A program made the translations under genes and the position numbers. Positions 8,833 to 16,030 of a DNA stretch of 64,000 bases are shown piece after piece (the first letter of the stretch is position 1; every line of letters begins with the position of its first letter). Location: contig JAUNJF010000004.1 of NCBI GenBank assembly GCA_030533405.1, forward strand, positions 62,001 to 126,000, written 5' to 3'. The notes below the pieces were generated by a model. The model did no database searches and was not told where the DNA came from. It worked only from the letters and a program-made list of their open reading frames with translations. This stretch comes from Eubacteriales bacterium. Its GTDB lineage: Bacteria > Bacillota > Clostridia > Lachnospirales > Lachnospiraceae.

Positions 8833-9525
8833 ATGATAGAGATTAAGAATGTAGTTAAAAAATATGGAAAGCGAAATGTTGTAGATGATATTAGCTTTAA
8901 GGTAAAAGAAGGACATCTGTTTGCACTACTCGGAAGTAACGGTGCAGGAAAGAGTACAACGATAAAAATGCTTCTTGGTTTGGTTAAGAAAACCAGTGGT
9001 GAAACAAAAATTGCCGATGGTAAAACAATTGGTTATTCGCCTGAAACACCATATTTTCCACCTTTTTTTAATGGATTAGAGGTGATTCGATACTATGGAA
9101 AGTTACAAGGTATTCAGGAACCACAATTGAGTGAGGAATGTGAGACGTTATTGAAAATGGTGGGATTGCATGTTGATTCACAGACAAAGGTAAAAAGCTA
9201 TTCCAAAGGAATGCTTCAGAGACTTGCACTTGCACAGGCACTTTTGGGGAATCCGGATATTTTAATTTTGGATGAACCATGTGCAGGACTTGATGCAATG
9301 GGAAGAATTGAAATGCTTTCTTTAATTGAAAAAATGAAAGAGCAAGGCAAAACGATTATCATGAATTCACACATTTTAAGTGATATGGAACGTGTGTTGG
9401 ATGAAGGTATCATTATGAAAAATGGAAAAATTTTAAGAACTTTTTCAAAGGAAGATATTACAGAGGAAGAAACATTAGAAAAAATATTTGTGAGTACAGT
9501 AGGAGGAAATGAAACATGGGCGTAA
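8833..9525 (+). CDS. ABC transporter ATP-binding protein
   Basis: A 230-residue ATPase with Walker A GSNGAGKST, a signature reading YSKGMLQRL instead of strict LSGGQ, Walker B ILILDEPCAGLD and the switch histidine in NSHILSDM. The YSKGM signature and short length match the CcmA/NatA/BcrA-like group, which energises small permeases for antibiotic resistance, peptide immunity or sodium export. The start follows CGGAGGTC. It overlaps the permease gene by 10 bases. Confidence 0.93.
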   Translation: MIEIKNVVKKYGKRNVVDDISFKVKEGHLFALLGSNGAGKSTTIKMLLGLVKKTSGETKIADGKTIGYSPETPYFPPFFNGLEVIRYYGKLQGIQEPQLSEECETLLKMVGLHVDSQTKVKSYSKGMLQRLALAQALLGNPDILILDEPCAGLDAMGRIEMLSLIEKMKEQGKTIIMNSHILSDMERVLDEGIIMKNGKILRTFSKEDITEEETLEKIFVSTVGGNETWA

Positions 9526-10274
9526 TCGTAAAAGGGTCGTTATTAGAGAGACTGAGAAGAAAAGAATTATATATTATTTTTGCAATTGGAGTGTTGATGA
9601 TTTTGATGACATGTACAGGAAATGCATCTATCTCCGTTAGTGGACAGAACTTAGTTGGTTTTCGAAACAAGTTGATGATTTTTCAAATTTTAATTAATGC
9701 ATTTTCTTGTTTGTTATCGGTTGTGTTGAGTATGCACACAATTCCAAATGAGTATGAGAGACGAAATAGTCATTTGGTATGGATTCGTGGAATATCACAA
9801 AGAAAATATCACGGTAGCTTATGTATTGCAAACTGTATTGTAAATTTAATTGTTTTATTTGTTTTTTATTGTATGTTAGCAGTGTTCTTGGTAATGAATG
9901 GAAATGCTGCAATGCTTGTAAGAATGATTCCAGCATATTTATTTACAGCACTTAATATTGTTTTTGTTTGTGTTTTGACAAGTGCAGTGAGTATTAAGGT
10001 GCCAGTATTTGTAACAGGTTTAGTTGGAATCTTTTGTGTTGTGGCTGGTGTGTTTTATCCTTTGTTTTCATTAATGAAAAATGTGTTAGGTGGCTTAGGT
10101 GGAAAGTTGATCGGTGGTGCATTAAAGGTAATTCCAAATTTACATGGTGTACAAAATCAGGCATATCGTTATTTGTTAGGAGAGGAAATTTTAATTCGAA
10201 AGATAATTGGTGTTGTCGTGGCAATTTATGTAGTGACATGGGCAATTATGGTATGGAAGAGAGAGGAAGCGTAA
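9516..10274 (+). CDS. ABC transporter permease, ABC-2 type
   Basis: A 252-residue membrane protein with about six helices, the usual size for ABC-2 type permeases such as BcrB or NatB. It begins inside the end of the ATPase gene with AGGAGG upstream. Apart from the helix pattern there is no substrate-defining motif. The next gene, a predicted membrane-anchored metalloprotease, starts two bases after its stop, so the three form a tight operon. Confidence 0.85.
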   Translation: MGVIVKGSLLERLRRKELYIIFAIGVLMILMTCTGNASISVSGQNLVGFRNKLMIFQILINAFSCLLSVVLSMHTIPNEYERRNSHLVWIRGISQRKYHGSLCIANCIVNLIVLFVFYCMLAVFLVMNGNAAMLVRMIPAYLFTALNIVFVCVLTSAVSIKVPVFVTGLVGIFCVVAGVFYPLFSLMKNVLGGLGGKLIGGALKVIPNLHGVQNQAYRYLLGEEILIRKIIGVVVAIYVVTWAIMVWKREEA

Positions 10275-10276
10275 AG

Positions 10277-11230
10277 ATGAAGAAAAAGATTGGATATATG
10301 ATATATGGTGCAGTTGGAGTTTTGTTGTGTGGTGCGATGGTGTTTACAAGTTCATTTGGTTTAAGTCGTGTAAATCAAGAAGCATATGATAAGTTTCTTA
10401 CAGAAAGTGATGTATTGGAAAAGCTTGCATTTGACGGTTTTGCAGCAAAGAATTACAAGGTTCGTTTTTTTGATGGTGAACAGGATTTTGTGATGCAAAA
10501 GGATGCGGAAATGAAAAAGGATAAAGAAACGTTAGATGTGATTGCAGCAACTGCAGTGGAGGTGGACGACGAATATCAGGTTTTGGTTCCGGTTTATGAA
10601 AAAATGCAGGGTGTAACACAGCTTGTGGATGGTGTAAGTTCTCTTCAAAATGCAGATGCGCAACCGAAAGAACTGGAATCATTTTCACAGGAAATGTATG
10701 TTGCAGCAATTTGTCATGAGGCATTTCACTGTTGGCAGTTCACAAAATTCGAAGAACAAATTGAGAATGGAATTGGTGACGAAGGACAGGATCGTGAAGC
10801 AGTAATCACATCAGAAATTGATGCAAATGACCAGTATGTAAAGTCGATTGAGCATGAAATGGAATGCTTGCAAAACGCATATAATGAGACTGCTCTCAAT
10901 CAAAAATATGCGTTTATCAAGGATGCTCTAGCAGAGGAAGCAAAGAGACAGGATAGCGTGAGTGATGCAGCTTGTCGAGTAGAAAAGTTTGTAGAAACAT
11001 TAGAAGGAAGTGCGCAGTATGTTGAGGCAATGGCATATCGTGATATGACATCGGAGGCTTCGTTTGAAAAACATTATTTAGCGGATTTTAAATATACAGA
11101 TGGTAGTGGAAAGTACTACACGATGGGTCTTATGAAATGTTTGATTCTTGATCAGGTAAGTGAAAATTGGCAAAGTGATTTTTCCTATGAAAATAATGCT
11201 TCTAAGATGCTCGAAAAGGTGGTAAAATGA
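10277..11230 (+). CDS. membrane-anchored HExxH metalloprotease-like protein
   Basis: A 317-residue protein with one N-terminal hydrophobic segment (about 6-27), which may be a signal anchor, and an otherwise polar and charged body. The zincin signature HEAFH is at 147-151. A downstream EGSAQYVEAMAYR stretch supplies a plausible third zinc ligand (Glu243, or Glu250). I do not recognise the family. ATG 10277 is chosen: an open frame continues upstream but only by overlapping the permease gene, and GAGAGGAAG precedes this start. Tight linkage to an ABC pair suggests a role outside the membrane on a transported peptide or in immunity, which is inference. Confidence 0.75.
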   Translation: MKKKIGYMIYGAVGVLLCGAMVFTSSFGLSRVNQEAYDKFLTESDVLEKLAFDGFAAKNYKVRFFDGEQDFVMQKDAEMKKDKETLDVIAATAVEVDDEYQVLVPVYEKMQGVTQLVDGVSSLQNADAQPKELESFSQEMYVAAICHEAFHCWQFTKFEEQIENGIGDEGQDREAVITSEIDANDQYVKSIEHEMECLQNAYNETALNQKYAFIKDALAEEAKRQDSVSDAACRVEKFVETLEGSAQYVEAMAYRDMTSEASFEKHYLADFKYTDGSGKYYTMGLMKCLILDQVSENWQSDFSYENNASKMLEKVVK

Positions 11231-11239
11231 GAGCCATGT

Positions 11240-11466
11240 ATTAAGAAATTAGGTGATTGCAAAACTCGATTTAGCGGGCGAAGTTGTATAATATAAACAA
11301 ATCCAAGTTGGGTCGTTTTTACTTAGTTGCAAATGTAACAGTACATAAGGTAGCAAAGAACGCTACCTAAGTACTGACATTCGCAAATATCCCAACTTAG
11401 AATGTTGTTTATATTACACAACTTAATCTACATAATCGAGAGTTTTGCAATTATCTGATTAAGAGA
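11240..11466. repeat. long palindromic intergenic element, copy A
   Basis: A roughly 209-base element (about 11249-11457) folds end to end. TTGCAAAACTCGAT pairs with its complement near 11435-11450, GTTGTATAATATAAACAA (11283-11300) pairs with 11405-11422, AAGTTGGG with CCCAACTT, TTGCAAATGT with ACATTCGCAA, CAGTAC with GTACTG, and GGTAGC with GCTACC around a 7-base loop. It is flanked by ATTAAGAAA (11240-11248) and ATTAAGAGA (11458-11466), which look like a target-site duplication. Copies B and C share this design. It separates the metalloprotease operon from the OmpR-type regulator. No ORF is visible in it. Confidence 0.88.
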
Positions 11467-11486
11467 GTAGAAGTGAGGAAAATAGG

Positions 11487-12197
11487 ATGATAGATGGCAA
11501 GTATGTTGTATTAGCTGCTGATGATGAGGTTGAATTGTTGGATTCGCTGGAGCTGTTTTTGAGAAGAGAAAATATTGAAATGAAAAAGGCGGTAGATGGA
11601 ATTGAGGCTATGGCACTTTTTGAGAAGCATCAACCAGATATGGTTTTGTTAGATGTGATGATGCCTGGTTTAGATGGATTTCAGGTGTTAGAGAAGATTC
11701 GGGAAAAAAGTAAAATTCCAGCAATTATGATGACGGCTAGATCAGAAGACTATGACAAGATTCTTGGTTTATCGTTAGGTGCAGATGATTATATTGTAAA
11801 ACCATATAATCCACTAGAAGTGGTTGCCAGAGTAAAGGCCGCGCTTCGTCGTTGCTATGATTATGTAGAGCAATCTGCGACTGTAAAACAAAGTAATATA
11901 AAAGTATTTGATTTGGAATTGGATTTGGAAAGTATGATTATTCGCAAGAACGGTGTGGAGATTACGCTTACAAAAACAGAATATAAAATTTTGGAGCTGT
12001 TGATGAAAGCACCTGGAAGAATTTATACAAAACAACAGATTTTTGATTATGCGAGAGAAGATGATTTCATTGCGGATGATAGTACCATTATGGTGCACAT
12101 CAGTAATTTGAGAAATAAGCTTGAGGATAATCCAAAGAATGCAAAATATATTAAGACTGTGAAGGGATTAGGATATCGTTTTGAAAAAGAGGCATAA
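11487..12197 (+). CDS. response regulator, OmpR/PhoB family
   Basis: A 236-residue regulator with a receiver domain (Asp56 in VLLDVMMPGLDG, Lys in YIVKPYNP) and a C-terminal winged helix (TLTKTEYKILELLMKAPGR, then DDSTIMVHISNLRNKL and TVKGLGYRF). It overlaps the following kinase gene by 17 bases. The upstream ABC-metalloprotease operon carries 11-base-spaced direct repeats of the kind this family binds, so it may regulate that transporter. Such adjacency is common for peptide-sensing systems in Firmicutes, but the link here is inferred. Confidence 0.94.
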   Translation: MIDGKYVVLAADDEVELLDSLELFLRRENIEMKKAVDGIEAMALFEKHQPDMVLLDVMMPGLDGFQVLEKIREKSKIPAIMMTARSEDYDKILGLSLGADDYIVKPYNPLEVVARVKAALRRCYDYVEQSATVKQSNIKVFDLELDLESMIIRKNGVEITLTKTEYKILELLMKAPGRIYTKQQIFDYAREDDFIADDSTIMVHISNLRNKLEDNPKNAKYIKTVKGLGYRFEKEA

Positions 12198-13557
12198 AAG
12201 TATATTTAAAGAGTTGATAATGAGTTATATCGTGTTTACAACAATTGCGCTGATTGGCATCGTTGTTTTTTTTGTGATTGCACTGATACAAACTGCAGGT
12301 GAAAAAGCATACGAAGAAAGTTATCCATATATAGCATTTGAAGAGAATGGAAATATTGTAGATACGAAAGCAGTTGAATCCATTGGTGGATGGATTGAGC
12401 AATTAGATGAGAATAATGATGTGATTGAAATATTTGGTAAAAAGCAGACTGAAACAAAAAAGTATGCAGAAGAGGAATTACTTGATATGATGTCACAAAC
12501 CTTGATGAGTAACTATGAACAAGATTTTTACTCGTTTTATCACAAACAGGGAGATTATAAATATTTAATCTTTTATCCAGCTGACAAATTTAATGTGATT
12601 TATTCGGTTGGATCAGATGAAATGGTTTATACAGACTTTAATAAAGGTGTTTTGTTGGGTCTTGTTTTGTTTTTATTGTTAGAGGTTGTGGCTGTCAGTG
12701 TTTTTGTTACACGTAAGATTACAAAGCCGATGGAAGCGTTAAGTGGCGGAATGGAACGAGTTGCAGCTGGTGAGGAAGAGGTAGATATTCCGATTTATCG
12801 TGAGAAGGAATTTGCTGGAATTCAGAGTGCATTTCAGAATATGACAAGACAGCTTCAGGAGCAGAAAGCCGAAAAGGAAGAGATTATCAGAAGAAGGCAG
12901 CAAATGCTGTTGGAATTATCGCATGATATTAAGACGCCAGTTTCTACGATTAAGAGTTACGCGTATGCACTGTCAGAACACATGGTGCCGGAGGAGCAGT
13001 TGACAAAATATTACACAACAATTGCGACAAAAGCAGATCGTGTAAATCAGTTGACGGTTGATTTGTTTACCCTTTTGAAGATGGAAAGTGAAGGGTATCA
13101 GGTTGAACAGAGTCATCTGAATTTTTCAGAAATGATTCGAACTGTTTTGACTACGAATTATGAAGAAATTACGAATGAAGGTTTTGATCTGGATATTGAA
13201 ATGCCAGAGGAAGACTTTTTTGTGGATGGCGATGAAAGATATTTGACTCGTGTGGTTGAGAATCTTTTGTTCAACGCAAAAAAATATAATAAGACAGGTC
13301 ATCAAATTAAAGTAGAAGTAGCTGCTGCGACTGGAGACTATAAGGTTTCGTTAAAGGTAAAAGATGATGGAATAGAAATTGATAAAGAAATTCAAGACAC
13401 GATGTTTTTGGCATTTGTTCGGGGTGAAAAGTCTAGAAAATCAGATGGTGGAACTGGACTTGGTTTAGCGATAACGAAACAAATAGTAGATAAGCATAAT
13501 GGACAATTGCAATATTCGTATCAGGATGGATTTAACTGTTTTGAAGTTCAATTATAA
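12181..13557 (+). CDS. sensor histidine kinase, HisKA/HAMP type
   Basis: A 458-residue kinase with an N-terminal helix (about 14-36), an extracellular region of about 120 residues, a second helix (about 158-178), HAMP, a HisKA domain with phospho-acceptor His248 (LSHDIKTPVSTIKSY) and an ATPase domain with GTGLGLAITKQIV. The TTG start at 12181 lies inside the regulator gene and gives a basic cytoplasmic N-terminus. ATG 12220 is an alternative that would remove it. A terminator follows, so the pair forms a closed unit with the preceding regulator. Confidence 0.92.
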   Translation: MKKRHKSIFKELIMSYIVFTTIALIGIVVFFVIALIQTAGEKAYEESYPYIAFEENGNIVDTKAVESIGGWIEQLDENNDVIEIFGKKQTETKKYAEEELLDMMSQTLMSNYEQDFYSFYHKQGDYKYLIFYPADKFNVIYSVGSDEMVYTDFNKGVLLGLVLFLLLEVVAVSVFVTRKITKPMEALSGGMERVAAGEEEVDIPIYREKEFAGIQSAFQNMTRQLQEQKAEKEEIIRRRQQMLLELSHDIKTPVSTIKSYAYALSEHMVPEEQLTKYYTTIATKADRVNQLTVDLFTLLKMESEGYQVEQSHLNFSEMIRTVLTTNYEEITNEGFDLDIEMPEEDFFVDGDERYLTRVVENLLFNAKKYNKTGHQIKVEVAAATGDYKVSLKVKDDGIEIDKEIQDTMFLAFVRGEKSRKSDGGTGLGLAITKQIVDKHNGQLQYSYQDGFNCFEVQL

Positions 13558-13590
13558 AAAAATACAACCCATGCGGGTTGTATTTTTTAT
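13557..13590 (+). terminator. terminator of the OmpR-type two-component operon
   Basis: AAAAATACAACCC pairs with its complement GGGTTGTATTTTT around ATGC-type loop bases. It is near-symmetric, so it may act on both strands. Confidence 0.88.
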
Positions 13591-13677
13591 AGGAAATTTC
13601 TTGGATTTTCTATAGGTCTCGTCCACAAGGCACGAGACGATATTCGTAATTGTATATGCAATATTGGGGAATGATGA

Positions 13678-15087
13678 TTATTCCTTACCATCCCAACAGT
13701 ATGTACATAGGTTTTCAGTTGGAATACCAACTGCATCTAACATATCATCCAGACGATTAAAACGAAGAGATGTGAAGTTTAATTCTTTACGAATTTCTTC
13801 TACCATGATTTCGTATTTTTCAGAATCTGGATTTGTATACTCTTGTAATACTTCCTCGGCAACATTTTCTGTTCCCTCTAATTTGGCGATGACTCTTCTT
13901 GTGATTAAATCCATCTCGGATGAGGAACGAGAGAAGTTTAAGTATTTACAACCATAAATGAGTGGAGGACAGGCTGGACGAATATGTACCTCCTTTGCTC
14001 CGCTTGCGTATAAAAATTCTGTTGTTTCTCTAAGCTGTGTTCCTCGAACAATAGAATCATCAATTAATAATAGACTCTTATCTTTAATTAAATCGTGAAC
14101 AGCAATTAATTTCATTTTTGCAATTAAGTTACGTTTGCTTTGAATGGTTGGCATAAATGAACGAGGCCAAGTTGGTGTATATTTAATAAATGGTCTTGAA
14201 AATGGAATGCCAGAAGCATTGGAATAACCAACAGCATGTGCAGTTCCGGAATCAGGTACACCAGCTACAATATCAGGCTTAACATTGTCGCGTTTTGCCA
14301 TGGCGGCACCACAGTTATAACGCATCTGCTCTACGCTGATACCTTCATATGAACTTGAAGGATAACCATAATAAATCCAAAGGAATGTACAAATTTTCAT
14401 CTTGTCGCCAGGTGCAACTAATACCTTGCATTCCTCTGCTGTGATTACATCAATTTCACCAGGACCTAGTTCTTTAAAATATTCATATCCAAGATTTAAG
14501 TATGCAAAATCTTCGAATGTAATACAGAAAGCGTCCTCTTTTTTGCCAATGACAACTGGTGTTCTACCATATTTGTCACGTGCTGCATAAATTCCCTTTG
14601 GTGTTAAAATCATCATTGTAAGGGAACCATCAATTAAATCAAGGGCATAACGAATACCATCAATTAAATTCTCTTTCTGGTTGATAATCGCAGCGACTAA
14701 CTCAGTTGGGTTAATGTCCCCACCACTCATTTCTAAGAAGTGAGAGTTACCATTTGAAAAAATAGTATCCACAATCTCATCTGTGTTGTTGATTTTACTT
14801 ACGGTTGTGATTGCATATGTTCCGTGATGAGAACGTACAATCAATGGCTGTGGTTCGTAATCGGAAATACATCCAATACCATAATAGCCTTTCATCTTCT
14901 GTACATCTTTGTCAAACTTGGTACGAAATGGTGCGTTTTCAATATTATGAATAGCGCGGTCAAAACCATTCTCGCCATATACGGCAAGGCCACCTCTACG
15001 AGTTCCTAAATGAGAATGATAGTCTGTTCCAAAAAATAAATCAAACATGCAGTCTTCTTTTGCTGCAACTCCAAAAAATCCGCCCAT
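13678..15087 (-). CDS. amidophosphoribosyltransferase (PurF) paralogue lacking the N-terminal cysteine
   Basis: This 469-residue protein has an N-terminal Ntn-glutaminase-like fold and a phosphoribosyltransferase domain with the PRPP loop LLIDDSIVRGTQ. Cysteines equivalent to the iron-sulfur ligands of Bacillus PurF are kept: CTF near 240, GCKY, and CTYC at the C-terminus. The mature PurF begins with a catalytic cysteine (CG.FG). Here the start reads MGGFFGVAAKEDC, with Gly in place of that Cys and no propeptide. It may therefore be unable to use glutamine. ATG 15087 is chosen because GGGAG precedes it; the longer open frame upstream lacks a ribosome site. Similar 'MGGFFGV' proteins are annotated as PurF in gut Firmicutes. 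Confidence 0.85.
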   Translation of the reverse strand: MGGFFGVAAKEDCMFDLFFGTDYHSHLGTRRGGLAVYGENGFDRAIHNIENAPFRTKFDKDVQKMKGYYGIGCISDYEPQPLIVRSHHGTYAITTVSKINNTDEIVDTIFSNGNSHFLEMSGGDINPTELVAAIINQKENLIDGIRYALDLIDGSLTMMILTPKGIYAARDKYGRTPVVIGKKEDAFCITFEDFAYLNLGYEYFKELGPGEIDVITAEECKVLVAPGDKMKICTFLWIYYGYPSSSYEGISVEQMRYNCGAAMAKRDNVKPDIVAGVPDSGTAHAVGYSNASGIPFSRPFIKYTPTWPRSFMPTIQSKRNLIAKMKLIAVHDLIKDKSLLLIDDSIVRGTQLRETTEFLYASGAKEVHIRPACPPLIYGCKYLNFSRSSSEMDLITRRVIAKLEGTENVAEEVLQEYTNPDSEKYEIMVEEIRKELNFTSLRFNRLDDMLDAVGIPTENLCTYCWDGKE

Positions 15088-15125
15088 TGTGATCTCCCTT
15101 TTCGATTTTAATGTAATTAGCATTG

Positions 15126-15147
15126 CGAATTTATGATTATAAATTCG
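15126..15147. promoter_or_regulatory. 22-base palindrome at the promoter of the PurF paralogue
   Basis: A perfect 9-base inverted repeat CGAATTTAT-GATT-ATAAATTCG lies 39 bases upstream of the PurF-paralogue start. On the minus strand a TATAAT box (15141 to 15136) falls inside it, so a bound regulator would block the promoter. It does not resemble the usual PurR box. Confidence 0.5.
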
Positions 15148-15239
15148 TAACAGCATATTTTGTTTCAATTGAATCCAGTGTTATTTTAGCAAGCAAATTG
15201 ATTTGTGACAAGTATATTTTAAAATTTTGTATAACATGC

Positions 15240-15321
15240 TATAATGATTGAAATTGAGAAAAAGAAAACAATGCGAAGTGGCGAAAAATGGCCAGGAAGC
15301 GCACGGGTACGGAGGGAAAAA
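15240..15321 (+). promoter_or_regulatory. -10 box and GC-richer leader of mntP
   Basis: TATAAT at 15240-15245 has no good -35 box. The roughly 70-base leader is richer in G than its surroundings and contains a small hairpin (TGGC / GCCA at about 15277-15292). mntP genes are often under manganese riboswitches of the yybP-ykoY type, but I do not see that motif here. Confidence 0.35.
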
Positions 15322-15912
15322 ATGAATTTAGTTACACTCATCATTTTAGCAATTGGATTGTCGATGGATGCTTTTGCAGTTTCAATATGTAAAGGATTAG
15401 CAATGAAAAAGCTGTCGTTGAAAAATGCAGCGATTGTTGGATTGTGGTTTGGTGCATTTCAGGGAATTATGCCATTTATGGGTTATTTGTTGGGTGTTCA
15501 GTTTGAAAAATATATTGAGGTGGTTTCTTCGTGGGTTGCATTTGTATTGCTTTCTATTATTGGATTTAATATGATTCGAGAGTCCTTTTCGAAGGAGGAA
15601 GAGATTGAAAACGATAGTTTGAAGGTGAAGGAAATGTTTGTAATGGCAATTGCAACAAGTATTGATGCGTTGGCAGTTGGAATTACATTTGCCTGTGTGC
15701 CAGTAGCAATTACAGATACAATGACACCATTTTTGAATACTGTGATCGGATGTATCCTGATTGCGGTTACTACCTGTACGATTTCAATGGGTGGTGTGAA
15801 GATTGGTAATATTTTTGGTACCAAATATAAAAATAAAGCAGAGTTTGCAGGTGGAGCAATCTTAGTATTGTTAGGTATTAAAATTTTATTAGAACATTTT
15901 GGGATTTTATAA
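15322..15912 (+). CDS. mntP: manganese efflux pump MntP
   Basis: A 196-residue membrane protein with about six helices. The start MNLVTLIILAIGLSMDAFAVSICKG carries the family's conserved acidic residue in helix 1. The inverted repeat of the fold is visible as a second 'SIDALAVG' motif near residue 115. MntP (formerly YebN, DUF204) exports Mn(II). ATG 15322 follows GGAGGG; the open frame extends upstream to 15244, but that part is basic and lacks a ribosome site. It is divergent from the PurF paralogue and upstream of the SulP transporter, which has its own promoter. Confidence 0.9.
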   Translation: MNLVTLIILAIGLSMDAFAVSICKGLAMKKLSLKNAAIVGLWFGAFQGIMPFMGYLLGVQFEKYIEVVSSWVAFVLLSIIGFNMIRESFSKEEEIENDSLKVKEMFVMAIATSIDALAVGITFACVPVAITDTMTPFLNTVIGCILIAVTTCTISMGGVKIGNIFGTKYKNKAEFAGGAILVLLGIKILLEHFGIL

Positions 15913-15970
15913 ATTTTTACGTAAGAAGTCTTTTTTATGGATGCAATGCTTGAAAAACCTAATAAATTCA

Positions 15971-15999
15971 TTGACAATCAAGAATTGGAGGAATACAAT
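15971..15999 (+). promoter_or_regulatory. consensus promoter for the SulP transporter gene
   Basis: TTGACA (15971-15976) and TACAAT (15994-15999) are separated by 17 bases. This is one of the best sigma-A-like promoters in the window and starts transcription about 25 bases before the SulP start codon. Confidence 0.85.
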
Positions 16000-16030
16000 A
16001 GGGAACGTTGTAAATTTATAAGAGGGACGG

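Noticed and set aside
10034..10276. Upstream extension of the metalloprotease frame into the permease gene
   Set aside because: It overlaps the permease in another frame, is Cys/Trp-rich in an unnatural way, and a good start with GAGAGGAAG exists at 10277.
15246..15321. Possible manganese riboswitch (yybP-ykoY) before mntP
   Set aside because: The leader is structured and G-rich but the conserved yybP-ykoY core is not visible, so I list only a generic leader.
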